Shown: in pieces, positions 16,099 to 24,465 of the stretch
How positions within the stretch are numbered: position 1 is the stretch's first letter
Layout: each line of letters opens with the position of its first letter
Assembly (NCBI GenBank): GCA_964352615.1
Contig: CAYGSG010000007.1
Location: 1-64,000 of the forward strand
Source of the DNA: OFTM382 sp964352615
GTDB lineage: Bacteria; Planctomycetota; Phycisphaerae; Phycisphaerales; UBA1924
DNA length: 64,000 bases
Direction of reading: 5' to 3'
The notes under the pieces: generated by a model
Seen by the model: the letters and a program-made list of their open reading frames with translations, nothing else
What the model was told of the DNA's origin: nothing
The model's database searches: none
Translations under genes and position numbers: made by a program

Positions 16099-18609
16099 AT
16101 GGACCCTTGTCTCCAAGCCGCGCGATTCTTGCCTCCGCATCTTCTGACACGAGCGCGGCGGCTGAACGATTGCCCGGTCAGGAATGAAGGGAAGTTCGTT
16201 CTTTGCTGGCTCCATCACGCGATCCGAGATCACGAGAACCCGGCACTCGATGTCGCGGTCACGCTCGGAAACGCGATCGGTCGGCCGGTGCTGGTCTATC
16301 AGGGGCTCGCCGGCCGGCATCGCTTCAACAGCGACCGTCACCACGTCTTCATCATGGAGGGGGCACGCGACCTTCAGGCTGGCCTGGCAGATCGAGGGAT
16401 CGCGTATGCGTTTCACCTGCCGCAAGACCTAGGCGCGCCGAGCCCGCTCTTCGGTCTGCTCGATCGAGCGTCGGTACTTGTCACCGAGGACTTCCCAGCG
16501 CCACCCTTTCCTCGATGGACTGCCCGCTGGGCGTCTGTCGCCCAATGCGCTGCAGTGGGAGTCGACTCCGCGTGCATCATGCCGCTCCGTCTGCTGAAGA
16601 AGCGTTACACACGTGCCTTTGCGTTTCGCAAGGCCGCCCAGCCCGAGTGGAGTGCGCATCTTCGCGAGCCGTGGGCAGATGCTGAGCCCAAAGAGCCGCA
16701 GATCAAGCTGAACGAGGTCGGGCTCGGATTCAAACCGATTGATCTCGAGCAAGAAGATCTACCGGCCCTCGCTGCGACGTGCACCATCGATCATGCGACA
16801 CCGCCAGTCCAGCGCATCGCCGGCGGCAGCGCCAGCGGCTATGCGCGGTGGGATGACTTTCGTACGGGTTCACTCCGGCGCTATGACAATCGCCGCAATG
16901 ACGCTGCGGACATGGAGGCCGTGAGTGGCTTGTCTCCGTACCTGCATCACGGGCACGTCTCGCCATTTCGGATCGCGCGCGAGGCGAACGCACTTGGCGG
17001 AAAGGGATCGGAGAAGTTTCTTGACAAACTCTTGGTCTGGCGGGAGCTGGCTTTCAACTTCTGCGTGCACACGCCAGAAGAAGAACTTGGATCACTCGGC
17101 GCTCTTCCTGATTGGGCGCTTCGCACGCTTGGTGAGCACGCCGACGATCAACGCGATGCAACCTACTCCTGGGAAACGCTGGCTCGAGGCACGACGGGCA
17201 GTGAACTCTGGAACCTTGCCCAGCGGTCGCTGGTCCAGAACGGCGAGTTGCACAACAACCTGAGGATGACCTGGGGCAAGGCCATCGCGGCGTGGTCGCG
17301 TTCGCCCGAGGTCGCCCTCCGAAACCTGATCGATCTCAATCATCGCTACGCGCTCGACGGCAGCGATCCTAACTCGTACGGCGGACTGCTCTGGTGCCTC
17401 GGGCAGTTTGACCGACCTTTCTCGCCGGAGCAGCCGGTGCTCGGCACGGTTCGCGGCCGCTCGGTCGAACAGCACGCCGAGCGTCTGTCGCCTCCCCGAT
17501 ACGCGGCCGCCGTGGAGGCTCGCTGGGGATTCGATCCGATCCGGGTGGCGGTCGTGGGGGGCGGTGTCTCTGGCCTGGCTTGTGCCCGAGTGCTGCAAGA
17601 ACAGGGCTGCCCGGTGACGGTGTTCGATCGTGGGCGAGGACCTGGCGGGAGAATGGCGACCCATATCCCGCGAGATGCGGACTCTCCAGAGTTTGATCAT
17701 GGTGCACCGTACTTCACCGTTCTCGACCCGAGGTTCGGTCGGTATGTTCGGTCGTGGATCGAGGGCGGTGTGTGTGATCGATGGACCGCGAGGCAAGGAC
17801 GCTGGGTGGACGGCGTGCTCGAAGCTGTCGAGACCGAGGCGCCGCTTATCGTGGGCAAACCGTCGATGACCACCCTTTGTGGGCATCTGGCGGCGGATCT
17901 TAACTTGCAAGTCTCTTCCACGGTCACCGCGATCCGCCGCGACGCTGACGGTTGGACGCTCGCGTGTGACGGCGATCAGGATCACGGGCGCTTCGACGCG
18001 GTCGTGCTAGCGATGGCGCCGGAGCAGGCCGCTCGGCTTGCGGGAACCTCCGAGGCCTCCTTCGACGCGGAACTGGGATCGCTGTCCAGCATCCCTGTCT
18101 GGGCCGGGCTGTTCGGCGTGATCGGCCTGAGTGATGAGTTGCCGGACGACCTCGAAGTGGTCGGTGACGAGGCGATCGATCGGATCATCCGAAACGAGCG
18201 AAAGCCGGGGCGCGTGAGCACCGGTGCCCTCACCGTACACGCCCGCTCGGATTGGTCCGCTGCGAGGCACGACGTCGATCGAGAGGTGATCGCGGCGGAA
18301 TTGGCGGAGCACACACGACGGATCCTCAGCGACGTCACGGGACGCACTGTCGAACCGGATTGCTTCTCGCACAGCCGGGCTCACCGATGGGGCCTCGCCC
18401 GTCCCGCCGAATCATCCCCTCAGCCCTGCCTCTTCGATCGCGCTGCTCGGCTCGTCGTGTGCGGTGACGGATTCGGTGGTTCGGGTGTCGAAGCGGCTTT
18501 TCTCAGCGGACGCGCCGCGGCCGGGAGGGTGCTCTCGCTCCGCCCCCCGCGGGCGAATGAGCCGGCCACTGCAGGTACCGAGTCGCTGTTCGAGGGTGAG
18601 ACACAGTGA
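16099..18609 (+). CDS. Class II CPD photolyase fused to a renalase-like FAD oxidoreductase, 836 aa
   Basis: Residues 1 to about 470 are a class II cyclobutane pyrimidine dimer photolyase: ENPALDVAV near the N-terminus, VWRELAFNFC, ELHNNLRMTWGKAI, and the signature RYALDGSDPNSYGGLLWCLGQ followed by FDRPF. It would use light and FADH- to repair UV dimers. From about 485 to the end is a second flavin domain with a Rossmann dinucleotide-binding motif (VAVVGGGVSGLACA) and EFDHGAPYFTV, as in renalase-like amine oxidoreductases. Both parts are in one uninterrupted frame. The start is ATG 16099; GTG 16069 is possible. Its stop overlaps the next gene's start (GTGA), so the two are coupled. A fusion of this kind is uncommon. 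Confidence 0.85.
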   Translation: MDPCLQAARFLPPHLLTRARRLNDCPVRNEGKFVLCWLHHAIRDHENPALDVAVTLGNAIGRPVLVYQGLAGRHRFNSDRHHVFIMEGARDLQAGLADRGIAYAFHLPQDLGAPSPLFGLLDRASVLVTEDFPAPPFPRWTARWASVAQCAAVGVDSACIMPLRLLKKRYTRAFAFRKAAQPEWSAHLREPWADAEPKEPQIKLNEVGLGFKPIDLEQEDLPALAATCTIDHATPPVQRIAGGSASGYARWDDFRTGSLRRYDNRRNDAADMEAVSGLSPYLHHGHVSPFRIAREANALGGKGSEKFLDKLLVWRELAFNFCVHTPEEELGSLGALPDWALRTLGEHADDQRDATYSWETLARGTTGSELWNLAQRSLVQNGELHNNLRMTWGKAIAAWSRSPEVALRNLIDLNHRYALDGSDPNSYGGLLWCLGQFDRPFSPEQPVLGTVRGRSVEQHAERLSPPRYAAAVEARWGFDPIRVAVVGGGVSGLACARVLQEQGCPVTVFDRGRGPGGRMATHIPRDADSPEFDHGAPYFTVLDPRFGRYVRSWIEGGVCDRWTARQGRWVDGVLEAVETEAPLIVGKPSMTTLCGHLAADLNLQVSSTVTAIRRDADGWTLACDGDQDHGRFDAVVLAMAPEQAARLAGTSEASFDAELGSLSSIPVWAGLFGVIGLSDELPDDLEVVGDEAIDRIIRNERKPGRVSTGALTVHARSDWSAARHDVDREVIAAELAEHTRRILSDVTGRTVEPDCFSHSRAHRWGLARPAESSPQPCLFDRAARLVVCGDGFGGSGVEAAFLSGRAAAGRVLSLRPPRANEPATAGTESLFEGETQ

Positions 18610-19007
18610 CGGCGCACGAACCAAAAACATGCGTTGTCTGCGGCCGCCAGATCAAGTGGCGAAAGAAGTGGGAACGCGACTGGAACACCGTGAAGTACTG
18701 CTCGAAGTCCTGTCGTTCACGGAAGCTCAGCGGTACCGATATCGAGCTGGAGGAAAGGGTTCTGGGTCTCTTGGCCGCTCGTTCTCGCGGGGCAAGCATC
18801 TGTCCAGGCGAAGTGGCACGCGCGATCAGTCCCGATTCCTGGAGCGACTTGACGGAGCCGGTTCGGATGGCCGCTCGTCGACTTGTTGACGCTGGAAAGG
18901 TCGAGATCACGCAACGGGGTCACGCGGTGGATCCTTCGGCCGCCCGCGGGCCGATTCGGATCCGATTGTCGGACCGACCTTCGAGAGCAAAGCAGGAACT
19001 AAAGTGA
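18606..19007 (+). CDS. DUF2256-DUF3253 fusion protein, 133 aa
   Basis: N-terminal 45 residues form the DUF2256 zinc motif (CVVCGRQIKWRKKW, then VKYCSKSCR), a four-cysteine treble-clef-like knuckle found almost always beside photolyase/cryptochrome genes. Residues 48-125 match DUF3253, a small winged-helix-like domain (VLGLLAARSRGASICPGEVARAI, then VRMAARRLVDAGKVEITQRG). It begins at GTG 18606, overlapping the photolyase stop by four bases, so expression is coupled. The function of both domains is unknown; a nucleic-acid-binding helper in photoprotection is inference. Confidence 0.88.
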   Translation: MTAHEPKTCVVCGRQIKWRKKWERDWNTVKYCSKSCRSRKLSGTDIELEERVLGLLAARSRGASICPGEVARAISPDSWSDLTEPVRMAARRLVDAGKVEITQRGHAVDPSAARGPIRIRLSDRPSRAKQELK

Positions 19008-19037
19008 GCGAACTTGCACCACCCGCGTGAAGGGAGG

Positions 19038-20597
19038 CTAGCCGTTCACGTCGCCGATCCCCATCTGCTCACGCAGTGACCTTGCTGACACGGTGATCTC
19101 CACCTTCTCCTCGTCCGTGATCCGGTCAAGGTTCTTAAGCATCATCGTCATGCGTGTATTGGCGCGAAACCTTGATTCGTTCCGCAACAAGAAGTCCCAG
19201 TAGAAGACATTAAACGGACATGCGCCCTCGCCAGAACGCCTCTTCACGTCGTGCGGGCAGTGCTTGCAGTAGTTGCTCATCCGCTGGATGTACTTTCCGC
19301 TCGCCGCGTACGGCTTGGTGCCGACCACGCCGCCGTCGGCGTGCATCGCCATACCAATCGTGTTCGGGGTGGTGACCCACTCCACCCCGTCGGCGTACAT
19401 CCCGAGGTACCAGTCGTTGACGGCCCCGGGGTGAATCCCGGCGATCATCGCGAAGTTGCCCGTGACCATCAGCCGGGAGATGTGATGCGCATAACCAAGG
19501 TCGAGCACATCCTCGATCGACTCGCGCATGCACCGCATGTCGGTCTCGCCTGTCCAGTAAAAATCTGGTAGCGAGCCGTGCTGACCGAGACCGTTCCGCT
19601 GCTCGTAGTCCGGGCCCTCGAAGAAGTACACGCCCCGGATGAACTCGCGCCAGCCGATGATCTGTCGCACAAAGCCCTCGACAGCGTTGATAGGGGCGCG
19701 GCCTGATTCGTACGCCTCGACCGCCGCGGCGACGAGTTCACGCGGATCGAGCAACTTGAGGTTGAGCGGGACCGAGATGATGGAGTGGTAGAGCGTCATC
19801 TCGCCAGTCCACATGGCGTCCTGATAGTCGCCAAAGAACGCGAGGCGGTGATCGACGAAATCGTGCAGCGACTCCAGCGCCTGCGCACGAGTCACGGGCC
19901 AGATCCATCTGCCGGAACGACCTGGCAAATCGGGCAGATGCTGCTTGATGTCAGCGAGAACGCCCAGGGTGATGTCGTCGGGAGGGAACTCCGGGACGGG
20001 CGGAGGACTGGGAGCGGTCTTGAAAGTCTTGCGATTCTCTTTGTCGAAGTTCCAGGCCCCGCCGGCAGGGTCCGCGCCGTCCATCAGAACGCCGAGCCGT
20101 TTGCGCATTGACCGGTAGAAGTACTCCATCGTCAGAGACTTCCGCCCTGAGGCCCATTCGGCGAATTCAGAAGCCGAGCACAGGAAGTGCGGGTCGGTAA
20201 TAGTCTCAAGTTCGATACCGGCCGCGCCACACGCGGATTGAAGCGCCCGACTCACGGCAAACGACCCCGGCTCGATACTCACCGCGGTGTTCGGACGAAG
20301 CCGTTCGATCGCTCGTCTGAATTCACCGTCGAACGTCTGAGTGTTTTCGGCGTCGCCCAGTTGCACATACTCGACCCTCCAGCCAGCCTCCCGCAGCAAC
20401 GCGGCATGATGTCGCATGGCAGAGAGGAACGTTGCGGTTCGGATGATGCTGCTGGCGGGGGACCGCGAAGCCTCTGCGACCTCAACCATGACGATGACGT
20501 CACGGTCGGGATCGAGACCTATCGCTCCGGGATAGGCCAAGTCGAGTTGATCACCTAATATGATCGCGAGCGTTCGAATGGGGCGAGACTTGGGCAT
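19038..20597 (-). CDS. FeS-type cryptochrome/photolyase (PhrB-like), 519 aa
   Basis: Member of the prokaryotic iron-sulfur photolyase group (COG3046), whose studied members repair (6-4) photoproducts. The N-terminal Rossmann part begins TLAIILGDQLD, as in this group. The FAD-binding helical part shows GEMTLYHSIISVPLN, GWREFIRGVYF and MVTGNFAMIAGIHP. Cysteines expected to bind a 4Fe-4S cluster are present: one in DMRCMRES, then NYCKHCPHD, then GACPFNVFYWDFL. It converges with the DUF2256 gene across a 30-base gap, so the region holds two light-dependent repair enzymes of different classes. Length is normal and nothing essential appears missing. The 240 bases after its start (20598-20837) hold no gene. 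Confidence 0.92.
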   Translation of the reverse strand: MPKSRPIRTLAIILGDQLDLAYPGAIGLDPDRDVIVMVEVAEASRSPASSIIRTATFLSAMRHHAALLREAGWRVEYVQLGDAENTQTFDGEFRRAIERLRPNTAVSIEPGSFAVSRALQSACGAAGIELETITDPHFLCSASEFAEWASGRKSLTMEYFYRSMRKRLGVLMDGADPAGGAWNFDKENRKTFKTAPSPPPVPEFPPDDITLGVLADIKQHLPDLPGRSGRWIWPVTRAQALESLHDFVDHRLAFFGDYQDAMWTGEMTLYHSIISVPLNLKLLDPRELVAAAVEAYESGRAPINAVEGFVRQIIGWREFIRGVYFFEGPDYEQRNGLGQHGSLPDFYWTGETDMRCMRESIEDVLDLGYAHHISRLMVTGNFAMIAGIHPGAVNDWYLGMYADGVEWVTTPNTIGMAMHADGGVVGTKPYAASGKYIQRMSNYCKHCPHDVKRRSGEGACPFNVFYWDFLLRNESRFRANTRMTMMLKNLDRITDEEKVEITVSARSLREQMGIGDVNG

Positions 20598-20837
20598 GAT
20601 TCAAATAAGGATGTAGCGGGCTTCATGCCGCGTTTTGGGAGATGCCTACGGAGCTCCCAGTCGATCCGATGGATGTGAGCCTGCGATAGGTTGCAGTGAG
20701 GCGTGTGTTCGTATCTAAGTGGATGGCATTGACCGACCGAAAGTATCCAGTCTAGCTACTTCGAGGCAAGGCTTACAGAAGCACTCATCTGGCCGGCGAG
20801 TTGGAACATCGATGCCTTTGTCAGCTCCAGGCTCGAC

Positions 20838-21389
20838 CTAGCGGCCAGTGAGCAGTTTGGTGAGGTCTTCGAGGATGAGGTAAAGGCAGGGCACGAGAAG
20901 GAGGATGATCGCGGTGGCGAAAACGATGCCGAAGCCAAGGCTGATCGCCATAGGGATAATGTACTGGGCCTGCAGCGATGGTTCCAGGATGATTGGAGTA
21001 AGGCCCAGGAACGTCGTCACGGTGGTCAGAAATATAGGCCGAAAGCGCCGGATTCCTGCTTCGTAGATGGCTTCTAAGGCGGAGCCGCTGGCTCGCTTGC
21101 GATTGGCGTATTCGATCATGATGAGCGAGTCGTTGACGACGACGCCGGTGAGCGCGATGACGCCCATGAAACTGATAAGCGAGAGGTCGTACCCCAAGAG
21201 GATGTGGCCGATGACCGCTCCGACGATCCCAAATGGAATGGCGACCAGAACCAGCAGCGGCTGGACATAGTGACGGAAGGCGATTGCGAGAAGCGCGTAG
21301 ATGACCACCAACGCCAGGACGAAGCCAGCCCACAGGTTGCTAGTCGCCTCACGCATTTCGGCGTCGCTGCCTCTCTTGCTCCACTCCCA
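20838..21389 (-). pseudogene. C-terminal fragment of an RND efflux transporter (AcrB-like)
   Basis: About 180 residues matching the last membrane half of an AcrB/CusA-type permease: VVNDSLIMIEYANRKR, GIRRFRPIFLTTVTTFLGL and ISLGFGIVFATAIILLLVPCLYLI. The natural C-terminus is present (LTKLLTGR). The in-frame sequence continues upstream of the first Met (SDAEMREATSNL) to a stop near 21390 and then loses similarity; transposase debris lies just beyond. A full protein has over 1000 residues, so this is a decayed 3' remnant. Confidence 0.85.
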
Positions 21390-21769
21390 TCAACCGGAGT
21401 GGGCCAGAAGTTTGTCCGCTGCCTTACGCGGCATCCAGGCGGGATTTCGTAACGCTGAGACCGGATCCGCCAGCCGCTGACCACCCCGGACGCACCGCCG
21501 GTGCAGCCTGATTCTGGATTCAACCCCTCCTCTCTGCCCGTCCATAACGGCATCACTTGCCTGAGTGCCGAGTTCTGCTTCAGCGGGTGTCCATGATACG
21601 ATGAGCGGCATAAGGGCGGTATCGATTGTGCCACACGCGGTGCGCGTCGAGGCGACGCTGGATGGCACCCAACCCCATCGGCATCGCCGAGCGCCGCGCC
21701 CATTCCATTGACATCTCGGAAGACCCGCTCGACCTTCGCGCTGAACTGCCATGTCCGGGCCTGGCAGCG
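21390..21769. other. Unassigned debris between the RND fragment and a transposase remnant
   Basis: Both strands have open stretches, but none reads as a convincing protein. The piece from about 21690 (DPLDLRAELPCP in one plus frame) may be transposon sequence from yet another element. It is best read as scrambled mobile DNA. Confidence 0.4.
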
Positions 21770-22058
21770 AAAGCGCGGCCGCCTCTGGCTCAACGACGGG
21801 TCGTGCGTAAGGCTGCGGGCCGAGCACAAGGACCACGTGTGGAGCTATGACTTCGTGCAAGGCAGAACGCACGATGGGAGATCATTCAGGATGCTGACGG
21901 TGATCGATGAGTACACGCGTGAGTGTTTGGCGATCGACGTAGCGAGAAGACTCAAGAGCGATGATGTGCTGGAGCGTCTGGCGTGGCCGATGGCGACGCG
22001 CGGTGTACCCGAGCACATCCGATCCGACAACGGCGCGGAGTTTACGGCCAAGGCCGTG
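21770..22058 (+). pseudogene. IS3-family OrfB remnant (partial integrase core)
   Basis: Translates to a central piece of an OrfB closely similar to the intact copy at 8036-8947: RGRLWLNDGSCVRLRAE, WSYDFVQGRTHDGR and HIRSDNGAEFTAKAVR. It starts and stops abruptly at both edges, contains the first two catalytic Asp positions and lacks the third acidic residue. It differs from the intact copy at many third codon positions, so it derives from a related element, not a recent duplication. Confidence 0.85.
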
Positions 22059-22060
22059 CG

Positions 22061-22267
22061 TGCCTCGATCGGTTCGTCGTCTTTGGCACGGATCATTTCG
22101 ATCATCTCGTCGAAGAATACCTCGAGCACTACCACGAGGAGCGGCCGCACCAGGGGCTTGGCAACCGACTCATCCTCGAACGCGCACCGCCGGGCTCAGA
22201 ATCAGCTATCGTTTGCGAATCTAGGCTCAGTGGAGTGCTCAAATCCTACCGCCGTGAAGCCGCCTGA
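22061..22267 (+). pseudogene. C-terminal remnant of a second integrase-core transposase
   Basis: In a frame different from the OrfB piece it follows, the sequence reads CLDRFVVFGTDHFDHL, EYLEHYHEERPHQGLGNRL and LSGVLKSYRREAA. This is the usual C-terminal end of rve-type transposases distinct from the IS3 element. It is joined directly to the OrfB fragment at about 22059, making a chimeric scar. The 89 bases to the next gene show nothing. Confidence 0.75.
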
Positions 22268-22356
22268 CGAGGAGCGGACGACTATTTGACCCCCTGACGA
22301 CAACTGTTCTGCGGTCACGGATTCATCTCTTGACCGGTTTCGGACCACTGCGGGCG

Positions 22357-22611
22357 CTATTCCAAAGTGTCGCGATCAAGCCATGTTGAAGGGTCGGAAA
22401 GTAGTTGCCCCAACATGTACCGACAGGCGCCTAGTTCGGTCCTAAATGCTCTCTTGCCTTTCTCATGCCCACGCTCACTGTAATACACGCTCCAGCCGGC
22501 AGCTGAATGAGATAACACATAACTTTCGCTGGGATGACCTCCTTTCAGTGAATAACTCGATGGGTCAATCATGTGCGATTCTAGTTGCTCAATGAGAACG
22601 TTTTTGTTCAA
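22357..22611 (-). CDS. Candidate immunity protein for the TNT toxin, 84 aa
   Basis: Small soluble protein (SAAGWSVYYSERGHEKGKRAF, ACRYMLGQLL) directly downstream of the toxin end of the Rhs gene. Its ATG overlaps the toxin stop by four bases (ATGA), the usual layout of polymorphic toxin-immunity pairs. The family was not recognised with certainty. The role as an inhibitor of the NAD-glycohydrolase domain is inferred from position and size. Confidence 0.65.
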   Translation of the reverse strand: MNKNVLIEQLESHMIDPSSYSLKGGHPSESYVLSHSAAGWSVYYSERGHEKGKRAFRTELGACRYMLGQLLSDPSTWLDRDTLE

Positions 22612-23600
22612 GGGGCTCTCCTCGACAAGTGCTCCGAATCAATAAGATTGGACACAGAATCAGCAAGCATGTATTGTATGCCGAGTACTGGCTTGCCAAA
22701 TGCTGGGGCAGTAAGTCCGGCTTGAACACCAATCGGGCGATTGACTTGGTACGCATTGTATGTTTCATTTCCGTAGGGTCGCAATGCTCTCGCTTCGAGT
22801 GGCGTGCCTTCTGGCGAAGTAAATCTGCCGCGCTCGAGACCAAACCGATCTACAACAGTGCCTGGTTCGAGAGTTATCTGCTTCCTGAAGCCGAGGAAAA
22901 ATCCATCGGATTCGGGCCACGGCGATAGCGACAGGCGTTTGTTAGCCGCGATTGTGTCTAGTGGCACATTGTGAGGCCGTCTGACGAAGCCCCGACACTT
23001 CTGCGTCGCACTCCCGAGCTTGGTCACCTGCGTGCCCGGAAGCAATGCCGTGCCAAAGTCAAATATGCCGTCGCCAATGGTGGTGAGGTCTCCATCGAGG
23101 ACACGCTGGCCCCAGTCATTGAAACCGTCACGAACAGCCGTGCCGGTATCTGCTGCAAATCGGCCGGGGTCTTCAGCGAGCATCCGAGCTGCGTTGAGCG
23201 TGCCCGATTCTTGTTGGCCCGCTTCTCTGAGTGCATCCGGCACGCCAGGCGTAATTGCAGCGGTCGTCGCCGCAATTTCTTGCCCTAGATTCCACGCTGA
23301 TTCGCCAGCCCTCGCAGGCTGCCTACCCAGACCAAGTGCGGCCTCGCCCGCTACGTAGATCGAATCCTTAATGAAGCCCTGCGAAGTTCCGTCAACACCA
23401 AAAGCTCGTCCCACGAGCGTGTTCTCGAACGCCCAACCATCGGGGTCCCCCATCAGCCCCAAGGGATTGATGAGGCTTGTCGGCATGCCGTTGACGTAGC
23501 TGTAGAGGTTCATGCCATCGGCGTAGCCAATGGGGTCTCGCTGGAACCACCGCCCGAGTTCGGGGTCGTAGACGCGGTGCCGCACGCAATAGGTGCCGAG
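22608..23600 (-). CDS. C-terminal fragment of an Rhs protein with TNT toxin domain
   Basis: Begins inside the conserved end of the Rhs core: YCVRHRVYDPELGRW, QRDPIGYADGMNLYSYV, NPLGL. A variable linker follows, and the C-terminus resembles the TNT (tuberculosis necrotizing toxin) domain: PGTVVDRFGLERGRF (Arg 247 counted from GTG 23585), TPLEARALRP, VQAGLTAPAFGKP and GIQYML (Gln 304). In TNT, an Arg and a Gln at these places serve NAD+ hydrolysis. The large Rhs shell is absent: similarity stops at about 23600, where an integrase fragment begins on the other strand. It is therefore an orphan toxin tip. Whether it is translated (GTG 23585 is available) is unknown. Confidence 0.85.
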   Translation of the reverse strand, partial: LGTYCVRHRVYDPELGRWFQRDPIGYADGMNLYSYVNGMPTSLINPLGLMGDPDGWAFENTLVGRAFGVDGTSQGFIKDSIYVAGEAALGLGRQPARAGESAWNLGQEIAATTAAITPGVPDALREAGQQESGTLNAARMLAEDPGRFAADTGTAVRDGFNDWGQRVLDGDLTTIGDGIFDFGTALLPGTQVTKLGSATQKCRGFVRRPHNVPLDTIAANKRLSLSPWPESDGFFLGFRKQITLEPGTVVDRFGLERGRFTSPEGTPLEARALRPYGNETYNAYQVNRPIGVQAGLTAPAFGKPVLGIQYMLADSVSNLIDSEHLSRRAP

Positions 23601-23977
23601 CTCGGGCGGGCGTGCCGCAGCGTCAAGCGATGGTCCTGGCCCGCCACACAGACCCGCGCCTCACGGCGAACATCTACACCGATCAGGATGCTCTACCACT
23701 CGCGGAGGCCGTCGCAAAGCTTCCAATCTACGGCATCATCCCTGCCGCCGATCACGCACACGGGCGCTCACACGAAATGGTCTCAGAGAGTCCAGACGTG
23801 TCGCGTGCTGTTGCGAAAGCGAATGGGCGTAGTTGGTCAGAAGATGCTGCAAATACAGCATCTTCGAGCGTCAGCGTGTGTCAAAGTGCGACACGCGAAG
23901 ACACCAAACAACAATGGAGCCGGGGGGAATCGAACCCCCGTCCCGTGACAGTCAGCATGACGCCTCTACGTGTGTAG
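23600..23977 (+). pseudogene. C-terminal fragment of a tyrosine recombinase abutting ssrA
   Basis: The reading frame holds the last catalytic section of a planctomycete-type integrase: RAGVPQRQAMVLARHTDPRLTANIYTD, with the ARH box His and a Tyr in NIYTD. Upstream domains are missing. The frame then runs into the antisense of the tmRNA 3' end, giving the SRGESNPRP sequence typical of integrases that end in a tRNA-like attachment site. Left boundary is the junction with the Rhs remnant at about 23600. Confidence 0.8.
23915..23945. other. Putative attachment site in the ssrA 3' end
   Basis: The T-arm and acceptor 3' strand of the tmRNA lie directly against an integrase C-terminus and a mosaic accessory region. 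tmRNA 3' ends are well-known integration targets. No second copy of the 3' end was found by eye on the left side of the window, so the partner site may lie beyond it. Confidence 0.5.
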
Positions 23978-24261
23978 TCGCTTCTTTATTTTAGAGCTTG
24001 AGGCGGCCAGCGACAGCCTCCTCTTCGCCCGAGCTCCCAGTAAATATTCTCACACCTGCGCCTGGATGCGCCGCGAAGATGCCAGCCCGATGTTTGCATC
24101 ACCCCGCCCATCGGGCGTCAGCGGAGTGATGTCACGGCGTTAAGCCGCGAGAGCGTACTGCTGGTTCGCAGTTAAATGTGTTGCGTGCTTTTTACGTGGC
24201 CAGCACGCCCCACGACACGCCACGTCAAGCCTTCCCTGTCCGGTCGAAACCGATCGGCCCC
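23915..24261 (-). ncRNA. ssrA: tmRNA
   Basis: Rescues stalled ribosomes. The 5' end is GGGGCCGATCGGTTTCGAC (from 24261 down). The 3' end is the T-arm GGGGGTTCGATTCCCCC followed by CGGCTCCA at 23915, and the acceptor strands GGGGCCG and CGGCTCC pair over seven positions with one G-U. The tag reading frame (GCG AAC CAG CAG TAC GCT CTC GCG GCT TAA) encodes ANQQYALAA. Total length is about 347 nt, normal for one-piece tmRNA. CCA is not encoded at the 3' end. Confidence 0.95.
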
Positions 24262-24465
24262 TACTTATCAAACAGCTATGCCGAAACCTCGGCACGCCGT
24301 CATTCTACGCCGCGCCACCACGCTGCCGCCTTGGCATCTGCTCTGGGGCCAAAGAGATGCCAAGAACCGCCCAGCCGGGCTCAGCCTGCCGTGTGGTCCT
24401 ACCCTGTCGGCCAAGCCGCTGCGCACCGGTCGCAGCCACCACCCACCGACCAGGGAGCAACAACC

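Noticed and set aside
23930..23960. Protein ending GESNPRP as a meaningful domain
   Set aside because: This phrase is the antisense translation of a tRNA-like T-arm, a common artefact where integrases end in tRNA or tmRNA genes.
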